DNA from: Prosthecobacter gellanilyticus
Lineage (GTDB): Bacteria; Verrucomicrobiota; Verrucomicrobiia; Verrucomicrobiales; Verrucomicrobiaceae
Direction of reading: 5' to 3'
Assembly: GCF_007992435.1 (NCBI RefSeq)
Contig: NZ_BKAG01000006.1
Span: 1-64,000 of the forward strand
DNA: 64,000 nt
In this document: in pieces, positions 60,275-64,000 of the stretch
How the letters are laid out: each line of letters starts with the position of its first letter
How positions within the stretch are numbered: position 1 is the stretch's first letter
Made by a program: the position numbers and the translations under genes
The notes under the pieces: generated by a model
Databases searched by the model: none
Told to the model about the DNA's origin: nothing
What the model saw: the letters and a program-made list of their open reading frames with translations, nothing else

Positions 60275-62059
60275 ATGTCCACAGCCCCAGCTCTTTCGCC
60301 TTCGTCTGTGAAGGCGCTTCGTAATGCCGTCATCCGCCTCGCCGGTAATTCGCAGGACGGCATCCAGTCCATCGGCGGCATCCTGGCCCGTCTCGCCGGG
60401 CGCACGCAGCAGGACGTGATGACCTACATGACCATTCCGTCCACCATCAGCGGCGGTCCGTCCATCTTCCAGGTGCATCTCGGCAGCGGGGAAGTCCTGC
60501 ACCCGGGTGATGACAGTGACGTGCTCGTGGCCTTTTACCAGCACAGCTATGACAGCCACATCAGCGCGGTAGCGGATGGCGGCATCTGCTTTTACGACAG
60601 CGGCGAGGTGACGGAGCTGAAGCATGAACGTGGCATCCACCACATTGGCGTGCCCTTCACCAGTGCCACCGTGGAGGCCGTGGGCGGCAGCGCCCGTGAC
60701 CGTGGCAAAAACATCTTTGTGTTAGGCATGCTCTGCGCCGTCTTCCGTCTGGATAAAGACAAGGTTGCAGGGATCCTCGCTCGCCAGTTTGGCAAGAAGG
60801 ATGAGAGCGTGCTGCGGAATGCCATGCTGGCCTTTGACGCTGGCTTTGCCTACCCAGTCGGAGACATCACCACCTTCCACTTTGAAGAGGGCGAGCATAA
60901 GGACGAGCACCGAATCAGCAGTGATGGAAACACCGTCATGGCCATGGGCCTCATCGCCGCCGGTGTGCGCTATGGATCGGCCTATCCAATTACGCCGTGG
61001 TCCAGCATCATGGAAACCCTGCGCACCGAGCTGCCGAGGTATGGCGGCATCTATGTGCAGGCTGAGGACGAGCTCGCCGCCGTGTCCATGACCATCGGCG
61101 CGGCCTTCGCCGGGCATCTCGCCGTCACCGGCAGTGCAGGTCCTGGATTGAGTTTAAAGATGGAGGCGCTGAGCTATGCCAGCATGGCGGAGATCCCGCT
61201 CATCGTCATCAACGTGCAGCGCGGCGGTCCCTCCACCGGCATGCCCACAAGCATCGAGCAGAGTGACCTCATGCAGGCCATCTACGGCAGTCACGGGGAT
61301 TGCCCCCGCATCGTCCTGGCCCCGCAGGATGTGGAAGATTGCTTCTACATCGCGCTTGAGGCCGGCCGCCTGGCCCGTGAATACTCCTGCCCGGTCATCA
61401 TTTTGAGCGACCAGGCCCTCAGCAGCCGCATCGAGGCCTTCACCGAGCCTGACCTAACCAAACATTGGATCGAGCCCACGCTGGATCTCTCGGACCGTGG
61501 CGCGGATTTCAAGCCCTACCCGCTGGATGCCATGACCCGTCATGCGCCTCCCGGCACCAAGATCAATGGCAAATACCCGCACGTCACCGGTCTGGAGCAT
61601 GACGAGTGGGGCCACCCGAGTGGCAATGCCAAGATGCACCAGAAGATGACGGACAAGCGCCGCAACAAGCTGGTGGACCTCAGCAAAAAGCTGCCGCTCC
61701 CCGAGATCTATGGCGATCAAGAGGGCGATCTCCTGCTCATCTCCTGGGGCAGCAACTATGGCCAGATGAAGGAGAGCGTGAACCGCCTGCGTGCTGAAGG
61801 TCACAAGGTCGGAGCTGCGCATCTGCGCCACATCCACCCCATGCCCGCCGGTTTGGACAGGCTCTGGGCAGGCTTTAAGAAAGTGGCCGTGGTGGAGCTG
61901 AACGACGTGGGCGTCTACGGCTACGGCCAGCTCGCCATGATGATCCGCGCCGCCTATGCGGATCCAAAAATCCAGTCCATCTGCAAGACGGACGGACTCA
62001 CCTTCCGCATCCGCGAGATCGTGACCGGCTCTGAAAAAATCATGCGTGGTGATGCCTGA
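60275..62059 (+). CDS. 2-oxoacid:ferredoxin oxidoreductase, alpha subunit with fused gamma domain (KorA-like)
   Basis: A 594-residue subunit. The N-terminal gamma-type domain has LAGNSQDGIQSIGGILARLA, and the alpha part has YGSAYPITPWSSIMETLRTE, QAEDELAAVSMTIGAAFAGH and TGSAGPGLSLKMEALSYASM. It catalyses CoA-dependent oxidation of 2-oxoglutarate (or related acids), reducing ferredoxin. The ATG at 60275 was chosen over a TTG at 60248. The beta subunit follows after 56 bp, and no separate gamma or delta gene is present, as expected for the two-subunit KorAB form. Confidence 0.93.
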   Translation: MSTAPALSPSSVKALRNAVIRLAGNSQDGIQSIGGILARLAGRTQQDVMTYMTIPSTISGGPSIFQVHLGSGEVLHPGDDSDVLVAFYQHSYDSHISAVADGGICFYDSGEVTELKHERGIHHIGVPFTSATVEAVGGSARDRGKNIFVLGMLCAVFRLDKDKVAGILARQFGKKDESVLRNAMLAFDAGFAYPVGDITTFHFEEGEHKDEHRISSDGNTVMAMGLIAAGVRYGSAYPITPWSSIMETLRTELPRYGGIYVQAEDELAAVSMTIGAAFAGHLAVTGSAGPGLSLKMEALSYASMAEIPLIVINVQRGGPSTGMPTSIEQSDLMQAIYGSHGDCPRIVLAPQDVEDCFYIALEAGRLAREYSCPVIILSDQALSSRIEAFTEPDLTKHWIEPTLDLSDRGADFKPYPLDAMTRHAPPGTKINGKYPHVTGLEHDEWGHPSGNAKMHQKMTDKRRNKLVDLSKKLPLPEIYGDQEGDLLLISWGSNYGQMKESVNRLRAEGHKVGAAHLRHIHPMPAGLDRLWAGFKKVAVVELNDVGVYGYGQLAMMIRAAYADPKIQSICKTDGLTFRIREIVTGSEKIMRGDA

Positions 62060-62115
62060 CCATCTCCATTTCTCCACCACTCCAGTTTCGTTGAACCACT
62101 TTTCTAACTAACAAT

Positions 62116-63054
62116 ATGTCCTCACCCACCCTGGACACTTCATCCGCAACTCCTGCCACCGCCCTGGTCACCCCGCCTGCGGAGGAGAAGCTCACGAAGA
62201 AAATCCTCACCGCCGACCACCCCACCTGGTGCCCCGGCTGTGGTGACTTCGCCGTGCTCGCCGCCTTTTACAAGGTGCTGGAGAAGCTCCAGTATCCGCA
62301 TGAGAAGATCGTCTGCGTGGCCGGCATCGGCTGCTCCAGCCGCTTCCCGTATTTCATGAATACGCACGGCATCCATTTCATCCATGGCCGTGCGCTGCCG
62401 CTGGCCACGGGTGTCTCGCTGAGCCGTCCGGACGTGCACGTCTTTGTCTTCGGCGGTGATGGCGATGGCTTCTCCATCGGCGGCAATCACCTGAACCATG
62501 CCGCGCGCAAAAACATCAAGCTCACTTATGTGATCATGGACAACTACGTCTATGGCCTCACCAAGAAGCAGACCAGCCCCACGAGCCCCATCGGCTTCAA
62601 GTCCAAGACGGATCCCACCGGCAGCATCGACCGCCCCATCAACCCCATGAAGCAGCTCCTCGCCAGTGGTGCCACCTTCATCGCCCGCACGCATGCCGCG
62701 CAGGTGAAGCATATGGTGGATACCTTTGAGCGCGCCATCAAGCATGACGGCTTCAGCGTCGTCGAGTGCCTCAGCGAGTGCGTCATGTTCTACGAAGGCA
62801 GCTTTGACGACAGCACCCCGCGCAAAGGCGGCACCTATGAGATCATCGACGAAGCCCAGCACGACGTGAAGGACGATGTGGCGGCTTTCCAGCTCGCGGA
62901 CCTGCCCAGCCCCGGCAAGTTCGGCGTCTTCTACGAAGTCCAGCGCCCAACCAAAAATGCTCTTGAGCAAAAGTGGATCGATGAAACCCAGGCCAAGCTC
63001 GGCGACACTCCCCAGCGCGAGCTGCTGAGGAAACGCTTCGAAACCATGCGTTGA
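62116..63054 (+). CDS. 2-oxoacid:ferredoxin oxidoreductase, beta subunit (KorB-like)
   Basis: A 312-residue TPP- and Fe-S-binding subunit. The N-terminal Cys motif WCPGCGDF, then GIGCSSRFPYFMNTHGIHFI, the TPP-Mg motif GGDGDGFSIGGNHLNHAARK and NYVYGLTKKQTSPTSPIGFK are all as in KorB. An extra ~30-residue Pro/Ala-rich N-terminal extension (ATALVTPPAEEKLTKK) precedes the catalytic core. It pairs with KorA upstream and is followed by a terminator. Confidence 0.93.
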   Translation: MSSPTLDTSSATPATALVTPPAEEKLTKKILTADHPTWCPGCGDFAVLAAFYKVLEKLQYPHEKIVCVAGIGCSSRFPYFMNTHGIHFIHGRALPLATGVSLSRPDVHVFVFGGDGDGFSIGGNHLNHAARKNIKLTYVIMDNYVYGLTKKQTSPTSPIGFKSKTDPTGSIDRPINPMKQLLASGATFIARTHAAQVKHMVDTFERAIKHDGFSVVECLSECVMFYEGSFDDSTPRKGGTYEIIDEAQHDVKDDVAAFQLADLPSPGKFGVFYEVQRPTKNALEQKWIDETQAKLGDTPQRELLRKRFETMR

Positions 63055-63080
63055 TCAGTTTCACAGTCCCTACCTTCAAG

Positions 63081-63112
63081 GCAGGAGTCCACATCGGGCT
63101 CCTGCTTTTTTA
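63081..63112 (+). terminator. rho-independent terminator after korB
   Basis: GCAGGAGTCC and GGGCTCCTGC flank a 5-base loop and are followed by TTTTTT. It ends the korA-korB unit. Confidence 0.85.
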
Positions 63113-63134
63113 TTCGCTTTCACCCAAATTTTCC

Positions 63135-63317
63135 AACCGCTGATGAGACGCTAATAGGACGCTAATACCCAAGCCATTTTTCAACCACTGATGGACACTG
63201 ATGAGCACTCATATCAAACCTTCAGATGCTTGGGCATTAGCGTTTAATTAGCGTCCTATTAGCGGTTAAAGAACTTCTTGGGCTCGGTCATTAGTGACTA
63301 TCAGTGTCCATCAGTGG
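63135..63317. repeat. interlocked double inverted repeat, AACCGCTGAT family, copy 2
   Basis: Two related inverted repeats interleave: arm A AACCGCTGATGAGACGCTAA (63135) pairs with a 3' arm ending TCCTATTAGCGGTT (to 63267), while arm B AACCACTGATGGACACTGAT (63183) pairs with a 3' arm ending GTGTCCATCAGTGGT (to 63317). The order A-B-A'-B' means the two hairpins cannot both form without a pseudoknot. It fills most of the 382-bp gap between korB and the FG-GAP gene; the remaining bases hold no credible gene. Confidence 0.85.
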
Positions 63318-63436
63318 TAAAAAAACCATCGTTTAGACGGACTGGGTGCGTCCGATTTCACACAATCCTTGTCCGATGCCTTTTGGCTCTGATAGCGTTG
63401 GTTTGACCTGTCCCAACCCGTCCCGTCCAGCCTGCC

Positions 63437-64000
63437 ATGAAAAGCCTCCTTTTCACCCTCCTTGCCGCCTCCTGCCTTCCCGCCACGGCCGCCACCCAGA
63501 TCACCTGGAAGCGCCAGCAGCTGCATGGCGACTTCTACTCCGAAGGCGCGGCCATTGGCGATATCAATGGCGATGGCAAGCCGGACGTGGTCTCCGGCCC
63601 CTTCTGGTGGGAAGGCCCCGCCTTTGAGAAGAAGCACGCCTTCTACGAGCCAAAAATCTTTTCCATCAATGGCTACTCCGACAACTTCTTCGCCTATGTC
63701 CATGACTTCAACGGCGACCAGAAGAACGACATCCTCGTTCTCGGCTTCCCCGGCAAGGAAGCGCGCTTGTATCTGAACGTAGAACGGACTTTCCAGTCCG
63801 TTCCTCCGGGGGCACCAGAGGAAACGAGTTCGAAAACTCGTTCTACGTATTGGCCCATGCACATCGTCGCGGACGTGGTGGACAATGAATCCCCCGTCTT
63901 CACCGACATCACTGGCGATGGCAAACCCGAGATCGTCTGCAGCACCGGCGGCAGCTTCGGCTGGTTCGCCCCGAACTGGGAGAAGCCCACGGAGAAGTGG
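63437..64000 (+). CDS. secreted FG-GAP/VCBS-type protein (truncated by the window edge)
   Basis: Open to the last base: 188 residues visible. Signal peptide MKSLLFTLLAASCLPATAAT is followed by FG-GAP-like repeats (GAAIGDINGDGKPDVVSGPF, YVHDFNGDQKNDILVLGFPG, VFTDITGDGKPEIVCSTGG), each with the DxNxDG calcium-binding pattern. The family is large in PVC bacteria and often bears C-terminal cytochrome c or sugar-binding domains, not visible here. A 72-bp palindromic insertion (63777-63848, 24 codons) interrupts the conserved segment between LYLN and MHIVADVVDNESP in frame. Confidence 0.85.
   Translation, partial: MKSLLFTLLAASCLPATAATQITWKRQQLHGDFYSEGAAIGDINGDGKPDVVSGPFWWEGPAFEKKHAFYEPKIFSINGYSDNFFAYVHDFNGDQKNDILVLGFPGKEARLYLNVERTFQSVPPGAPEETSSKTRSTYWPMHIVADVVDNESPVFTDITGDGKPEIVCSTGGSFGWFAPNWEKPTEKW
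63777..63848. repeat. 72-bp REPIN-like palindrome pair inside the FG-GAP gene
   Basis: ACGTAGAAC (63777-63785) and GTTCTACGT (63840-63848) are perfect inverted ends. Inside are two smaller stems (AACGGACT/AGTCCGTT and AACGAGTT/AACTCGTT) in opposite orientation, the classic REPIN layout of two REP hairpins facing each other. The length is exactly 24 codons, and the host reading frame is open throughout. Confidence 0.8.

Noticed and set aside
1-64000. Apparent abundance of the hexamer GTTAGG/CCTAAC, sometimes at rare TTA codons
   Set aside because: The two to three dozen instances noticed are about what base composition predicts in 64 kb on two strands; no orientation bias or positional pattern was evident.

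Overview
The window looks like a chromosomal stretch from a high-GC Gram-negative bacterium of the PVC group, most likely Verrucomicrobiota (Prosthecobacter/Verrucomicrobium-like). This is inferred from gene content, not from any marker rRNA. The pointers are two secreted DUF1080 proteins, a PSCyt1-DUF1549-DUF1553 cytochrome-type protein, secreted Gfo/Idh/MocA and FG-GAP proteins, PQQ-type propellers, an STPK-propeller receptor, discoidin domains on a histidine kinase, LpxK (hence a lipid A outer membrane), and many small palindromic repeats. No rRNA, tRNA, CRISPR array or prophage was seen.

Layout. 0-13.4 kb is mostly minus strand: a large sensor kinase, a divergent CorA-like and AlgD-like pair, a secreted propeller protein flanked by two copies of a ~120 bp repeat, a PLD-like protein, LpxK, an AbiE-like gene pair, SPFH and NfeD, a LysM lipoprotein and a voltage-gated-type K+ channel. 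13.5-20.8 kb holds a sugar isomerase plus Gfo/Idh pair, an alkyltransferase-like protein, a repeat-filled intergenic region, a divergent Nramp-like transporter, a beta-helix protein and a RodZ-like gene. 21.3-30 kb holds an L,D-transpeptidase, a NarL-type two-component pair, immunity-like small genes, DUF1080, AstE/AspA, a CobW-type GTPase and a PQQ propeller. 29.6-42.2 kb holds a 1253-residue Ser/Thr kinase with propeller domains, a discoidin-domain histidine kinase with its regulator, a second DUF1080, a REP-associated Y1 transposase between inverted hairpins, a purple-acid-phosphatase-like protein and the DUF1549/DUF1553 protein.

42.4-52 kb is the most striking locus: eight co-directional, mostly overlapping genes (VWA, small TM protein, proline-rich secreted protein, 1205-residue membrane-anchored protein, MoxR ATPase, DUF58, TM protein, VWA). 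This is a Bat-like MoxR/VWA envelope system with unfamiliar large components. 52-58.8 kb is a glycolate/glyoxylate module: a class V aminotransferase, then glcD-glcE-glcF-permease, with an Imm22-like gene wedged in. 58.9-63 kb carries a Tat-exported phosphoesterase and korA-korB (2-oxoacid:ferredoxin oxidoreductase). The window ends inside an FG-GAP-type secreted protein.

Repeats are a second theme. At least four unrelated palindromic families occur. Two REP-type insertions sit in frame inside coding sequences (DUF1553 gene and FG-GAP gene), and one Y1 (REP-associated) transposase is present that could mobilise such elements.
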